Below, piece after piece: positions 24,560 through 33,943 of a stretch of 37,806 bases of DNA (its first letter is position 1; each line of letters begins with the position of its first letter). Made by a program: the position numbers and the translations under genes. Under the pieces are notes generated by a model, which ran no database searches, was not told where the DNA came from, and saw only the letters and a list, made by a program, of their open reading frames with translations. This DNA comes from Tepidibacillus decaturensis (GTDB taxonomy: Bacteria; Bacillota; Bacilli; Tepidibacillales; Tepidibacillaceae), in contig NZ_LSKU01000001.1 in NCBI RefSeq assembly GCF_001561915.1, positions 1,969,280-2,007,085 of the forward strand. Direction: 5' to 3'.

Positions 24560-26191
24560 TTATTCAAAATGAACTTTTGTAAATTTATCTGAACCTGTAG
24601 GATGAGGATTAAAACCTACAATGTTCTTTTTACCAAGAAGTGGTGGTGTGGAGTGTACTAATGGTACCCATGGTGCATCATTATGAATGATTTCTTGCGC
24701 CTGTTTGTATAGCTCTGTTCTTTCGTTCACATCACTGGATTGCTGTGCTTTAATTAAGATTTCATGTAACTGGTCATTTTTATAGAAGGAGATGTTACCA
24801 GCATCTGGCGCTTTAGCATTATCCTTATCTAAGAGAACATAAAGGAAATTATCTGGATCACCATTATCACCAGTCCAACCTAAAAGAGCCATCGAGTGTT
24901 CGCCCTTACCTGTTTTTTCAAGGTATGTTGCCCACTCTTCAGTGACTAAATTCGTTTTTACGCCAATTTTTTCAAATTCCGCTTGCATCGCTTCGGCTAT
25001 TTTCTTTCCTTGTGGAATGTATGGACGAGGAACAGGCATATACCATAGATCAGTTGTAAATCCATCTGGATAGCCTGCTTCTGCTAATAATTTTTTCGCT
25101 TCATCTAAATTATAAGCATAGTCTTGAACTGCATCATTATATCCCCATAAAGAAGGTGGCATTGGATTTTTGGCTGGTTCAGCTAAACCGTTATAGAATG
25201 CATTGATCAAAGCTTGTTTGTTAACTGCCATACTTAATGCTTGACGAACTTTTACATTATCAAAAGGTGGTTTTTCAGTATTAAAGGCTAAATAACCAAC
25301 GTTCATACTTGGGCGTAACCATACTTGTAAATCTGCATTTTTCTCCGCTAAGGTGACATCATCTGGATTAACCCCATCCATCATATCGATATCACCACTT
25401 TGTAAAGCCGTAAATCTTGCTTGATTATCAGGAATCGATTTGAAAATCAATTGATTTAATAATGGATAACCTTGTACCCAGTAATTCGGATTCTTTTCTA
25501 AGACTATTTTATCATTACGAATCCACTGTTTAAAAACAAACGGACCAGTACCTACAGGATTTTCACCAAATTTATCTCCATATTTTTTGATGGCGTCTGG
25601 AGAAGCAATTGCAAAAGCAGTCATCGCAATATTGTTTAAAAATGGACCTTGTGGTTTATTTAATTGAATTTCAACAGTATAAGGATCTTTGGCCACTACT
25701 TCTTTGATGACATGACCTTCATCCCCTTTATATCCACCGAACATGTAACCATAATAAGGGAAATCCCCTTGATGGTACGGATTTTCCTTATCCATCCAAC
25801 GATTAAAGTTAAAGACGACGGCATCTGCATTAAAATCAGTACCATCATGGAATTTAACCCCTTGTTTTAAGTAAAAAGTCCAAGTTAAACCATCTTCAGA
25901 AGCCTCCCATTTTTCCGCTAAAGCAGGTTCAATTTCTGTATTTCCTTCCTTATAATCTACTAAGGTATCAAAAATATTTTTGGTTACGTTAAGTGATTCT
26001 CCATCTGTTACATTTGCAGGATCTAATGACACAGAATCTCCCCCACGTCCAAAAACCAAAGTAGATTGAACTTCTGCTTCTTGTTGTTCTTGATTTTCCT
26101 TTGGTGCAGTTGTTTCCTTACTACCACAACCAGCTAAAACGACTGATAATAAAACTAAAATAGCTAGTATAAAAGATAATCCCTTCTTCAT
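24560..26191 (-). CDS. Peptide ABC transporter substrate-binding lipoprotein
   Basis: A 543-residue family 5 solute-binding protein. The leader MKKGLSFILAILVLLSVVLA ends before lipobox Cys22, and a Gln/Glu-rich linker follows. The mature part has GGDSVSLDPANVTDGESLNV, then KFHDGTDFNADAVVFNFNRW and the family 5 signature region near residues 80-110, and DVNERTELYKQAQEIIHNDA near the end. Homologues bind di- or oligopeptides outside the membrane; some related proteins bind glutathione or nickel chelates. The start at 26191 follows AAGGGGGTT; a longer frame upstream is less likely. It lies in an operon with two ATPases and two permeases. Confidence 0.9.
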   Translation of the reverse strand: MKKGLSFILAILVLLSVVLAGCGSKETTAPKENQEQQEAEVQSTLVFGRGGDSVSLDPANVTDGESLNVTKNIFDTLVDYKEGNTEIEPALAEKWEASEDGLTWTFYLKQGVKFHDGTDFNADAVVFNFNRWMDKENPYHQGDFPYYGYMFGGYKGDEGHVIKEVVAKDPYTVEIQLNKPQGPFLNNIAMTAFAIASPDAIKKYGDKFGENPVGTGPFVFKQWIRNDKIVLEKNPNYWVQGYPLLNQLIFKSIPDNQARFTALQSGDIDMMDGVNPDDVTLAEKNADLQVWLRPSMNVGYLAFNTEKPPFDNVKVRQALSMAVNKQALINAFYNGLAEPAKNPMPPSLWGYNDAVQDYAYNLDEAKKLLAEAGYPDGFTTDLWYMPVPRPYIPQGKKIAEAMQAEFEKIGVKTNLVTEEWATYLEKTGKGEHSMALLGWTGDNGDPDNFLYVLLDKDNAKAPDAGNISFYKNDQLHEILIKAQQSSDVNERTELYKQAQEIIHNDAPWVPLVHSTPPLLGKKNIVGFNPHPTGSDKFTKVHFE

Positions 26192-26300
26192 TTTTCTATT
26201 AACCCCCTTATTTTCTTTCATTGATTTTCAAAAAAAGCAAAGCGATTTTATTTGATAAGTAAATCCTAGACCACTCCCTTCTTCTTTTTTGTAAATATAG

Positions 26301-27289
26301 TTAGGTACCAAGGTGAGAAGATTCACTATGTAAATGGCAAGCCACAAAATGTCCTTTTCCCACCTCAGCCCATTCAGGTATTTCGTTCTCACAAATCTCC
26401 ATTTTGTACTTACATCGGGTATGAAATTTACACCCTGAAGGTGGGTTTACAGGACTTGGTACATCTCCGCTTAATATAATTCTTTCTTTTTTTACGTCTG
26501 GATTTGGTTCAGGTACAGCAGATAACAAGGCTTGGGTATAGGGATGTAATGGTTGTTCATAAACTTCATCTTTTTCAGCCAACTCTACTAAACTACCTAA
26601 ATACATCACGCCTACTCGATCAGCAATATGGCGAACAACACTTAAATCATGGGAAATAAAAATATAAGTTAAGGAAAATTCCTCTTGCAAATCTTCCATG
26701 AGATTTAGGATTTGTGCTTGAATGGAAACATCTAAGGCTGAAACTGGTTCATCTGCAATAATCAACTTTGGATTTACAGACAAGGCCCTTGCAATTCCTA
26801 TTCGTTGTCTTTGCCCCCACTAAATTGATGGGGATAACGTTTTGCCTGATCTTTATTTAGTCCTACCACTTCAAGCAATTCATATACTTTTGCTTTTCTT
26901 TCTTGCTCATTTCCTAATTGATGAACAAGTAAAGGTTCTTCTAAAATTCTCTGGATGGTATGCCTTGGATTTAACGAAGCAAAAGGGTCCTGAAACACCA
27001 TTTGTAGATCCCTTCTCTTTTTCCTCATTTGTTCTTGATTTAAAGAGACTAAATCTTCCCCGTTAAATAAAATCTTTCCTGCTGTTGGTTCTACTAAACG
27101 TAATATGGATCGACCCGTAGTAGATTTCCCACAACCACTTTCGCCAACGAGTGCAAGGGTCTCCCCTTTATCTACCTGAAAAGTAATACCATCTACGGCT
27201 TTAACATAGCCTGTTGTTTTTTGGAACACACCGGTTTGAATCGGAAAATAGGTTTTTAAATTTTCTACTTGTAAAATGAACTCTGACAT
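26301..27289 (-). pseudogene. Peptide ABC transporter ATPase, DppF/OppF type, apparent frameshift at a G5 run
   Basis: An ATPase that should be about 329 residues. The first part has Walker A GESGCGKST and MVFQDPFASLNPR (Q-loop). It breaks inside the ABC signature: HQFSGG is followed by KDNE and a stop. The other frame supplies [20 protein letters not shown] (Walker B) and the C-terminal [14 protein letters not shown]. Adding one G to the run at 26814-26818 (C5 on the plus strand) restores [16 protein letters not shown] exactly. The start overlaps the dppD-type stop as TAATG. If the break is real, the importer would depend on the other ATPase alone. Confidence 0.88.
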
Positions 27290-28287
27290 TATGCACCCTC
27301 CTCGTTCAGCAAATCCTTTTGTTCGTTTAACCAACATCTAGACTTGTGGTTCGTCCCGACATCTTTTAATTCGGGTACTTGATGAAGACATTGGTCAGTC
27401 GCATATTCGCAACGAGGAGCAAATGTACAACCGCTAGGCATCTCTTTAATACTTGGTACATTTCCAGGAATCGAGTAAAGCCTTTGTTTCGTTTCCTTTA
27501 ATTGAGGAGTTGATTGAATCAGCCCTTTGGTATAAGGATGGTTTGGATGGTGAAAAATCGTTCGAACATCCGCCTCTTCAACAATTTTTCCTGCATACAT
27601 TACGATCACACGATCACACATTTCTGCAACAACGCCTAGATCATGTGTAATCAGCAAAATAGAGGTATTGGAATCCTTTTTTAAATTTCTCATTAAATCT
27701 AAAATTTGCGCCTGGATCGTCACATCTAGTGCAGTTGTTGGTTCATCTGCAATCAAAATCGAAGGAGTACATGACATTGCCATAGCAATCATGACCCGTT
27801 GTCTCATTCCTCCAGACAATTGATGAGGGTATTCATTCATAATCTCTTCTGCTCTTGGAATTCCTACGCGTTTCAACATGTCAATTGCCTTTTTCTTTGC
27901 TTCTTTCTTCGAGAGGGAGGTATGTAAACGAATCGATTCTACCATTTGGTTGCCAATCGTAAAGACGGGGTTTAATGAAGTCATCGGTTCTTGAAAAATC
28001 ATCGCTATTTCATTTCCCCGTAACTTTCTCATTTGTTTTTCTGATAGATTCGTCAACTCTTTTCCGTTATAAAGAATAGAACCTTCTACTTTCCCATTTG
28101 ATTTTGGAATTAGTCCCATGATCGATAGGGAGGTTACACTTTTCCCACTTCCTGACTCCCCAACGATTCCTAATGTTTCACCAGGTTTAAGGGAAAACGA
28201 TACGTCATTTACTGCTGAAAAAACGCCGTCTTCTGTATAAAAATTCGTTATTAATTGCTTTACTTGTAAAAGATATGGTTCAGACAC
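27289..28287 (-). CDS. Peptide ABC transporter ATPase, DppD/OppD type
   Basis: A 332-residue ATPase, first gene of the five-gene importer operon. Motifs: Walker A GESGSGKSV near residue 44, Q-loop MIFQEPMTSLNPV, signature LSGGMRQRVMIAMAM near 150, Walker B LIADEPTTALD near 172 and switch His in LLITHDLG. The C-terminal oligopeptide-family extension has PSGCTFAPRCEYATDQC, a cysteine pattern common in this family. GTG at 28287, eight bases after AAGGTGG, is the likely start; another GTG lies four codons upstream. Confidence 0.92.
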   Translation of the reverse strand: MSEPYLLQVKQLITNFYTEDGVFSAVNDVSFSLKPGETLGIVGESGSGKSVTSLSIMGLIPKSNGKVEGSILYNGKELTNLSEKQMRKLRGNEIAMIFQEPMTSLNPVFTIGNQMVESIRLHTSLSKKEAKKKAIDMLKRVGIPRAEEIMNEYPHQLSGGMRQRVMIAMAMSCTPSILIADEPTTALDVTIQAQILDLMRNLKKDSNTSILLITHDLGVVAEMCDRVIVMYAGKIVEEADVRTIFHHPNHPYTKGLIQSTPQLKETKQRLYSIPGNVPSIKEMPSGCTFAPRCEYATDQCLHQVPELKDVGTNHKSRCWLNEQKDLLNEEGA

Positions 28288-28444
28288 GTTTTCACCCACC
28301 TTCTAGCATAAAAAATATATAAATAATTCATTAAAATACAAACTAAACGTTATTTATGAGAATTTAGAAAATTGTAAATACATGTTATTGATTATAGCAT
28401 AACATCGTTAATAGGGGAAAGAAAAAAATGATCAAAGTGAGATC

Positions 28445-28490
28445 CTACAAAAGTAATCGGTCACTTTTAAGTAAATCGTCACTTTTGTAG
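28445..28490. repeat. Palindromic repeat B4 just past the yunB stop
   Basis: CTACAAAAGT (28445-28454) pairs with ACTTTTGTAG (28481-28490), with an inner TCACTTTTAAGTAAATCG stretch. It is the B family palindrome in the opposite orientation to B1 and B2 and shares ACAAAAGTAATCGG with B1. On the plus strand six Ts follow it. On the minus strand it lies four bases after yunB and may terminate that gene, though its T tract there is distant. Confidence 0.65.
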
Positions 28491-28494
28491 TTTT

Positions 28495-29364
28495 TTACTG
28501 TGCTACACCCGTGAATGGCACCCCTTTACCTGAAATAATAGGATAAAAAGATTCAAACCCAGGAATCGGTTCAGCAGCTGGTGAAGAAGATGGTGCTGCT
28601 TCTCCTACATTTGGTTGAGTATTATTTGGAATACTTGGTGTACCAGGGATGATTTGAATTGGTGGTGGTGTAGTAGATTTACTTGGATCTGTACTGTTGT
28701 AATTACTACCATCATAATAAAACTGTGGAACCTCACCAAAGATTTGTGTTTGGGCAATAGGAACAGAAGTTGCAATGGATGTAGCTTTCGTAACAAAAGG
28801 AATAACCACTTGTACCTCTGCCTTTATATTGATCACAACAGTCATGACTACCACGTTGATACCAGCATTTTGAAAATTGGTATCTGGAGTAACTTCTGCG
28901 TGGCCTATTGGTACAAGCGTGATTGGAATTTCTGGTCCAGCATTTGCAAATATTTTACTATTAAAAGCGGCTCCTAATTTAATCTTTTCTTCCATCTTTT
29001 CAAGATCGTTTAATGTATCTTCTACTCTGGCCGTTGCTTCACCCACGACCCTTGCAAATTCCCCATAATTAAATAGTGCAGCTCTTATTTTACCTTGATT
29101 GTCTGTTTCAAATTGAATGAGGTCATTGAAACTCGTATTTTGGGCAATTTTTTTAGAAATCGCATCGTTTAATGCGTTTGTCGCTATTTGTTTTACCCTT
29201 GCTTCAGCAATACTGATTAATATCGGTTGAAGTTGACCTTCTATATAGAAAAAGGATTGTACCATCATTCCTAAAAAGATAACAAAGCTGATGAAGATAA
29301 GTTGTCTTTTTCGAAGATTGATTTTCTTCATCTTCCATCTTCGTCTAGTTCCCCAACGTGGCAT
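28495..29364 (-). CDS. yunB: Sporulation protein YunB
   Basis: A 289-residue protein of the YunB family, needed for efficient sporulation in B. subtilis, where it is made in the mother cell. A basic N-terminus (PRWGTRRRWKMKKINLRKRQ) precedes one membrane helix (LIFISFVIFLGMMVQSFFYI). The body has the family pattern ARVKQIATNALNDAISKKIA, then VPIGHAEVTPDTNFQNAGIN and VTKATSIATSVPIAQTQIFG with VPQFYY. A proline/serine-rich tail of about 60 residues, longer than in B. subtilis, ends the protein. GAGGAGGGGG four bases before the first ATG supports this start, giving an arginine-rich leader. It is divergent from thyX. Confidence 0.9.
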   Translation of the reverse strand: MPRWGTRRRWKMKKINLRKRQLIFISFVIFLGMMVQSFFYIEGQLQPILISIAEARVKQIATNALNDAISKKIAQNTSFNDLIQFETDNQGKIRAALFNYGEFARVVGEATARVEDTLNDLEKMEEKIKLGAAFNSKIFANAGPEIPITLVPIGHAEVTPDTNFQNAGINVVVMTVVINIKAEVQVVIPFVTKATSIATSVPIAQTQIFGEVPQFYYDGSNYNSTDPSKSTTPPPIQIIPGTPSIPNNTQPNVGEAAPSSSPAAEPIPGFESFYPIISGKGVPFTGVAQ

Positions 29365-29477
29365 CTGTCCCCCTCCTCTCTATACATACATATTCGAAAA
29401 AAAAACTCCAATACATTTTCTTTCCCAAAAAAGGTTATGATTCTGTTAAAATAATAAAAGATGGAGAGGTGAAGGCA

Positions 29478-30260
29478 ATGGCAATTGATTTTACATATCA
29501 AGGTGTTGAATATAAAACCTTAGTTGAATTAGCAAAAGCATTACCTTTAAATTCTGCCAAACTTGTACAATGGACAGAGGATGCGGATCGCTTTGCTGCT
29601 GAAGCTGGTTCTCTTTGTTATGAAAGTGAACCTCGATTAGGTATCGTTAATCATTGTAGAGATAGTGGTCATAATACGGTTTTGGAACATAATATCTTTA
29701 GTTTCGTTAAAAAAGTACCAATCTTTGTTGCAAGACAGGATATGCGTGCCCGTCATGCTACTTTTGATGAACGAAGCCTTCGTTATGTTCGGTTAAATAA
29801 TGGAGGATTTGAGTATTACATTCCACCAGAGCTGAAAAAGCCTGGTCGGGAGCAGGAATTAGACCAATGGATTTATCATCATGAAAAAGCTTTTGAATTA
29901 TATGGCCATTATACAGACGAAGAAATTATGGAAAACGAACGAGCTAGAGCTATCCTACCTTTAGGAATCGCCACTATGTATACCGATTCAAGAAATGCTG
30001 TAGGCTGGCGTCATCATGCGATAAAACGGTTATGTTTAAGAGCTCAAGATGAAATCCGACTCTTGTATCGTTCCATTACTGATCAGTTAGTAGAAAAAGC
30101 TCCACGTTTGTTCGGTGACTTGGACATGCCTTGTTATATGAAACAAGGATGTGGTGAGGTTAAAACCTGTGGATTGATCGAACTCGATCCAAAAACAAGA
30201 CGTGCTGTGGCCTATGAGAAGAAGTTACAGCGTGAGCATACAAAAGTTGAATTGAAATGA
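29478..30260 (+). CDS. thyX: FAD-dependent thymidylate synthase with an altered ThyX motif
   Basis: A 260-residue ThyX-family protein; the family makes dTMP from dUMP with FAD, NADPH and methylenetetrahydrofolate. The fold is recognisable from SGHNTVLEHNIFSFVKKVPI, then FVARQDMRARHATFDERSLR and YVRL, and the C-terminal NAVGWRHHAIKRLCLRAQDE with the nucleotide-binding arginine. The hallmark RHRxxSxxxxSxR is changed here: RARHATFDERSLR (residues 90-102), with Ala91 for His and Thr95 for the first Ser. The second Ser (Ser100) and both Args are kept. Start ATG follows GGAGAGGTGAAGG; a longer frame upstream has no support. No thyA was seen in this window. Confidence 0.9.
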   Translation: MAIDFTYQGVEYKTLVELAKALPLNSAKLVQWTEDADRFAAEAGSLCYESEPRLGIVNHCRDSGHNTVLEHNIFSFVKKVPIFVARQDMRARHATFDERSLRYVRLNNGGFEYYIPPELKKPGREQELDQWIYHHEKAFELYGHYTDEEIMENERARAILPLGIATMYTDSRNAVGWRHHAIKRLCLRAQDEIRLLYRSITDQLVEKAPRLFGDLDMPCYMKQGCGEVKTCGLIELDPKTRRAVAYEKKLQREHTKVELK

Positions 30261-30297
30261 ATTAAAACCTCCCAAATCATTTGGGAGGTTTTAATTC
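30260..30297. terminator. Bidirectional terminator between thyX and the DUF5667 gene
   Basis: AATTAAAACCTCCCAAAT and its perfect complement ATTTGGGAGGTTTTAATT flank a one-base loop. The stem is flanked by A and T tracts, fitting termination of both convergent genes. Confidence 0.9.
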
Positions 30298-30306
30298 ATT
30301 TATCTA

Positions 30307-31488
30307 TTAGTCGCGCTCTTTTTCACCTTTTTTATGTTCTTCTCTTTCCTTTTTCTCTACCTTAACTTCTTTTACTTCTTTTTTATCGTCATCTTTATCT
30401 TCTTTTTCTTGTTTTTCTTTTTCAAGCTTGATTTCTGCTTTGATTTCCAATCCTTTTGGTGTTTCCTTTATTTTTAATTCATTTTTTTGAAGTTTCATAC
30501 CTGTATTAACCGCTACTTTAGCTTTATCCTTACCTTCATTTACGCTATCATCTGTACTATTTTCAGTTGTCATATTAGAAGTTGTTTGAACTTGTTGGTT
30601 CATTTCACCAGTTGTAGCTTCTGTTTGGTTCTCTGTCGTTTGAGTGGTTGAATCTTCAGTATTTTCCTCTGAATCAGCAACAGGTTCAACATTTATCGTT
30701 AAACCGCGTTTTTTAAGATTTCCAGGATGTAAGCCTAATTCTTTGGCAACCAATCCAACCCCTTTTGTTGCAAGAAGATTCGTCACCTCTTCTACGGTTT
30801 TTCCTGAAAGATTGGAAATAGCGACTGTTAATGCAATCTTACCATATCCAACACCTTGCTCCTTCAAGGTAATCACAATTTCAGGATCTATATCCTTGAC
30901 AACAGCTGCTGTGATTTTTGCATTTGTAATGGTTTCTTCCATTTGTTCAACTTGTTCTTCATCTAATTCTTCTGTTTCTTCTTGAACAGTAGTGTTTCCT
31001 TGCTCAGCCACCTGATCTATTTGTTCACTAGCTTCCGTTACATCCTTTCCATCTGCTTTTGCTTCTTCTAGCGTTGCTCCTGCTTTTACTAAAGCATCTT
31101 GGTATGCAGCTAATAAATCTGTAAGAAATTCACTCTTGTTCTCTTCACTGATCGCATCTAATTCAGCTAGACGTTCTGCTGAGATATCTGCATAAAGGGA
31201 TGCCTTGAACTCTGGATCAAATGTAAAAGTAAGTTGAACATTTTCAAGTAATTTATCTAGGAAATAAAGTGTATCCTCAGGAGTTAACCCAGCATTTACT
31301 GTTGTTTCTGCTTGAGTGTTTGTCGTTGCTTCTGTTGAAGTTCCTTGTTGATAAGTATCTGTTGTAACAGTTTGCTCCTGAACGATTTGTGTTTGCTCAT
31401 CAATGCTATTAGTGGATTCAGCTGCACTTACTGCAGTAGGAATTACTAAGCTTGATGCTAATAATAAGGTTGCTAATTGTTTTTTCAT
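30307..31488 (-). CDS. Secreted DUF5667 protein with highly charged C-terminal tail
   Basis: A 393-residue exported protein. Signal peptide KKQLATLLLASSLVIPTAVS with cleavage near AAES, then a Thr/Gln/Glu-rich linker, then the DUF5667 domain (residues about 67-160: GLTPEDTLYFLDKLLENVQL, TFTFDPEFKASLYADISAER). A second conserved part has KEQGVGYGKIALTVAISNLS and HPGNLKKRGLTINVEP. A Thr/Ser/Gln-rich region and a tail of alternating Lys and Glu (about residues 325-393) end it. The function of DUF5667 is not known. No anchor motif such as LPXTG is seen, so it may bind the wall through charge. Base composition resembles its neighbours. The gene stands alone. Confidence 0.8.
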   Translation of the reverse strand: MKKQLATLLLASSLVIPTAVSAAESTNSIDEQTQIVQEQTVTTDTYQQGTSTEATTNTQAETTVNAGLTPEDTLYFLDKLLENVQLTFTFDPEFKASLYADISAERLAELDAISEENKSEFLTDLLAAYQDALVKAGATLEEAKADGKDVTEASEQIDQVAEQGNTTVQEETEELDEEQVEQMEETITNAKITAAVVKDIDPEIVITLKEQGVGYGKIALTVAISNLSGKTVEEVTNLLATKGVGLVAKELGLHPGNLKKRGLTINVEPVADSEENTEDSTTQTTENQTEATTGEMNQQVQTTSNMTTENSTDDSVNEGKDKAKVAVNTGMKLQKNELKIKETPKGLEIKAEIKLEKEKQEKEDKDDDKKEVKEVKVEKKEREEHKKGEKERD

Positions 31489-31624
31489 CTATGATTTCTC
31501 CTTTCAAATCAAATCTTGTGATTTTCTTTTCGATATAATTGTTCGGAGAAATCTAAAATTATAAGTGGGTAGATAGAAACTTTTTTGGGAGAATCCCAGC
31601 AATATTTATTTCATATAATCGTTT

Positions 31625-32719
31625 CTAATTTGATTGATTTACCGCTACATTCATGCTTGTTTCTTTTCTTACTTTCACTCGGAACCAAGTTACTACCACA
31701 GCACCCATGAGCAAAAATCCTAAATAACCCATAACTGGGTATACGGTTCCTACTAGCTTAGAGAATCCTGCTAAACTAGAAATATAAGCTAGAATACCGG
31801 AAAGGATTAAGGCAAACTTAAACTTAGCACTAGTTGGTGAGACGACCCGGGTTGTAAAAGTATAGAGCATCCCTACTGCAGTGTTAAAAATCATGCCTAG
31901 AATGACAATGGAAAGAATAGGTGCCAACCAAGGTAATAATTGATTAGCCATGAATAATGTCGGTAATTCTACTCCTGCTAATTGATCGAGTTTTGACATC
32001 ATTCCTAAATGAATGGTTAAAACTAGCAATCCTAATGTTGCACCTCCAAGAAGCCCTCCTAATCCTAAACTCTTCTTATTATAAGAAACCCCTCCACCCA
32101 TGGTGATTAAAATCGGGGCGGTAGCTGCCAAATTATAAGAAACATACAAAAGAGCACCAAAAAACCAGTTACTTGAAGCGGCCTTCTCTGGACTAGCAAA
32201 TGAGTTCATAACCGATAGATCTTTATTCATGTATAAATAGGAAACTAATGTGATGGTTAATACAGCAATCAATAGAAAGGGAGTAAATAAACTAATCACC
32301 GAAATCATTTTTTCCATTTTTAATAGTAAAGTCAAGATGGTTAAAACTAAGATAATAATACTACCTAATGTTACAGGAACTCCAAATTGTTGATTTAGAA
32401 CAGCCCCTCCTCCTGCTAACATGATACCCGCTACCCCAAAAAGGAAAAAGGTTACAACGATATCCATTATCCACCCAATATACTTCCCACTGATTTGATG
32501 AATGGCTTGTTTATGAGAAGCAGCTTTAACGTCAGACCCTAATCTCAGCAATTGATACCCAAACCAAGCAAAAAGCAGCCCAGCTATGACACTTCCTAAT
32601 GTCCCCCACCAGCCAAAATAAGTAAAGAACTGTAGAATCTCTTGTCCAGAAGCAAATCCTGCTCCGACGACTACCCCTACATATGCCCCTGCGATCGTCA
32701 ATACCTGTTTACCATTCAT
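31625..32719 (-). CDS. ykvI: YkvI-family membrane transporter
   Basis: A 364-residue protein with about ten membrane helices of the YkvI family in the APC/LeuT-like superfamily. The N-terminus GAYVGVVVGAGFASGQEILQ is the family hallmark and resembles the unwound helix 1 of amino acid transporters. SYNLAATAPILITMGGGVSY lies in the middle. The substrate is unknown; an amino acid or derivative is likely. It lies 114 bp downstream of the racemase gene on the same strand, with a hairpin between, and may serve that pathway. The start at 32719 follows GGGAGATGA; five codons upstream another ATG is less supported. Confidence 0.8.
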   Translation of the reverse strand: MNGKQVLTIAGAYVGVVVGAGFASGQEILQFFTYFGWWGTLGSVIAGLLFAWFGYQLLRLGSDVKAASHKQAIHQISGKYIGWIMDIVVTFFLFGVAGIMLAGGGAVLNQQFGVPVTLGSIIILVLTILTLLLKMEKMISVISLFTPFLLIAVLTITLVSYLYMNKDLSVMNSFASPEKAASSNWFFGALLYVSYNLAATAPILITMGGGVSYNKKSLGLGGLLGGATLGLLVLTIHLGMMSKLDQLAGVELPTLFMANQLLPWLAPILSIVILGMIFNTAVGMLYTFTTRVVSPTSAKFKFALILSGILAYISSLAGFSKLVGTVYPVMGYLGFLLMGAVVVTWFRVKVRKETSMNVAVNQSN

Positions 32720-32776
32720 ACTATCATCTCCCATTATTATAATTGATTAAATATTCAGACATTTATATTTATAATT

Positions 32777-32801
32777 GATGGCTATTTAGTTGATAGCCAT
32801 C
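32777..32801 (-). other. Hairpin after the racemase gene
   Basis: GATGGCTA (32777-32784) and TAGCCATC (32794-32801) form an 8-bp stem between the racemase and YkvI genes. There is no clear T tract, so it is a weak terminator or an inverted-repeat site. Confidence 0.45.
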
Positions 32802-32832
32802 TAATATGATCATCTAGTAATCTTCCACCTTA

Positions 32833-33942
32833 TTACGGGCGAAATGTTTTACTAAATAGTGTTCTCTCCTCAATTTTTTCTCGATTTGGCTCATATCCAA
32901 TGCCAGGTCGATCAGGAATAAATATGACACCATTTTCTACTGTCACTTCTGGATCAATAATATCTTCCTCCCAATATCGAGAAGATGCTGCTGTATCCCC
33001 AGGCATCGTAAAATTGGATAAAGTAGTGATCGCAATATTATGTGCTCTACCTACTCCTGACTCTAACATTCCTCCACACCATACAGGAATCCCATTTTTT
33101 TGACATAGGTCGTGGATTTTTTTCGCTTCTGTTAAACCGCCAACACGGCCAATTTTAATATTGATGATCTTACAACTGCCTAGTTTAATCGCTTTTCGAA
33201 CATCTTCAGCCGAATGAATACTTTCATCAAGACAGATTGGGGTTTTTATCTTTGCTTGTAATTCTGCATGATCAATAATATCGTCATGGGCTAATGGTTG
33301 CTCGATCATCATCAGATTATATTCGTCTAATTTAGCCAAATGATCCACATCAGCCAGTGTGTAAGCAGAATTAGCATCTGCCATTAACTGAATATCAGGG
33401 AACTTCTGCCGAATCGCTCTAATCACCTCAATATCCCAATTGGGCTTAATTTTTACTTTGATTCGTTTATATCCTTCATTGACATGTTGTTCAATCACTT
33501 GCAAAAGCTGGTCAATAGATTTCTGGATACCGATACTGATACCCACTTCGATCGTTTTCTTTTCCCCACCTAACGCTTTAGCCAATGGTATTCCCTTTTC
33601 TTTAGCATAAAGATCCCAGACTGCCCCCTCCAACGCAGATTTGGCCATATAATTTCCTTTAATATGTGCAAAACGTTCCGATACCTGATCAGGATGAGTG
33701 ATGGGCTCTTTTAGTAGTAAAGGAATCAAAAAATCCTCCATAATATGCCAATTGGTTTTAACTGTTTCCTCTTTATAAAGGGGTTCAGTAAAAGCGACGG
33801 ATTCTCCCCAGCCAGATAATCCATCAGTATTTTTTACTTCCACAAGAATAAACTCTTTATCTTGCTGGGTACCAAAGCTTGTTGTAAAAGGTTTTTTCAT
33901 CCTCATCTTCATATGTCTTAAAGTAATATATTTAATCTGCAT
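32833..33942 (-). CDS. N-succinyl (N-acyl) amino acid racemase / o-succinylbenzoate synthase family
   Basis: A 369-residue enolase-superfamily enzyme. Catalytic and metal residues are all present: KVK (Lys162 and Lys164), metal ligands Asp189 (LMADANSAY), Glu214 (MIEQPLA) and Asp239 (CLDESIH), and Lys263 (NIKIGRVGG). Numbering nearly matches N-acylamino acid racemase of Amycolatopsis. Homologues convert N-succinyl-D- to N-succinyl-L-amino acids and often retain o-succinylbenzoate synthase (MenC) activity. Here it is flanked upstream by a GNAT acyltransferase and an M20 deacylase, the gene set known from Geobacillus for D-to-L amino acid conversion, and no other men genes are near. So racemase is favoured over MenC. 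The ATG at 33942 follows AAAGGGTG; an in-frame GTG three codons earlier is possible. Confidence 0.88.
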   Translation of the reverse strand: MQIKYITLRHMKMRMKKPFTTSFGTQQDKEFILVEVKNTDGLSGWGESVAFTEPLYKEETVKTNWHIMEDFLIPLLLKEPITHPDQVSERFAHIKGNYMAKSALEGAVWDLYAKEKGIPLAKALGGEKKTIEVGISIGIQKSIDQLLQVIEQHVNEGYKRIKVKIKPNWDIEVIRAIRQKFPDIQLMADANSAYTLADVDHLAKLDEYNLMMIEQPLAHDDIIDHAELQAKIKTPICLDESIHSAEDVRKAIKLGSCKIINIKIGRVGGLTEAKKIHDLCQKNGIPVWCGGMLESGVGRAHNIAITTLSNFTMPGDTAASSRYWEEDIIDPEVTVENGVIFIPDRPGIGYEPNREKIEERTLFSKTFRP

Positions 33943-33943
33943 C

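Noticed and set aside
28615-28977. A 120-codon open frame on the plus strand opposite yunB
   Set aside because: Its product is rich in Trp, Cys and Asn in a way typical of an antisense shadow; yunB on the other strand is a clear family member.
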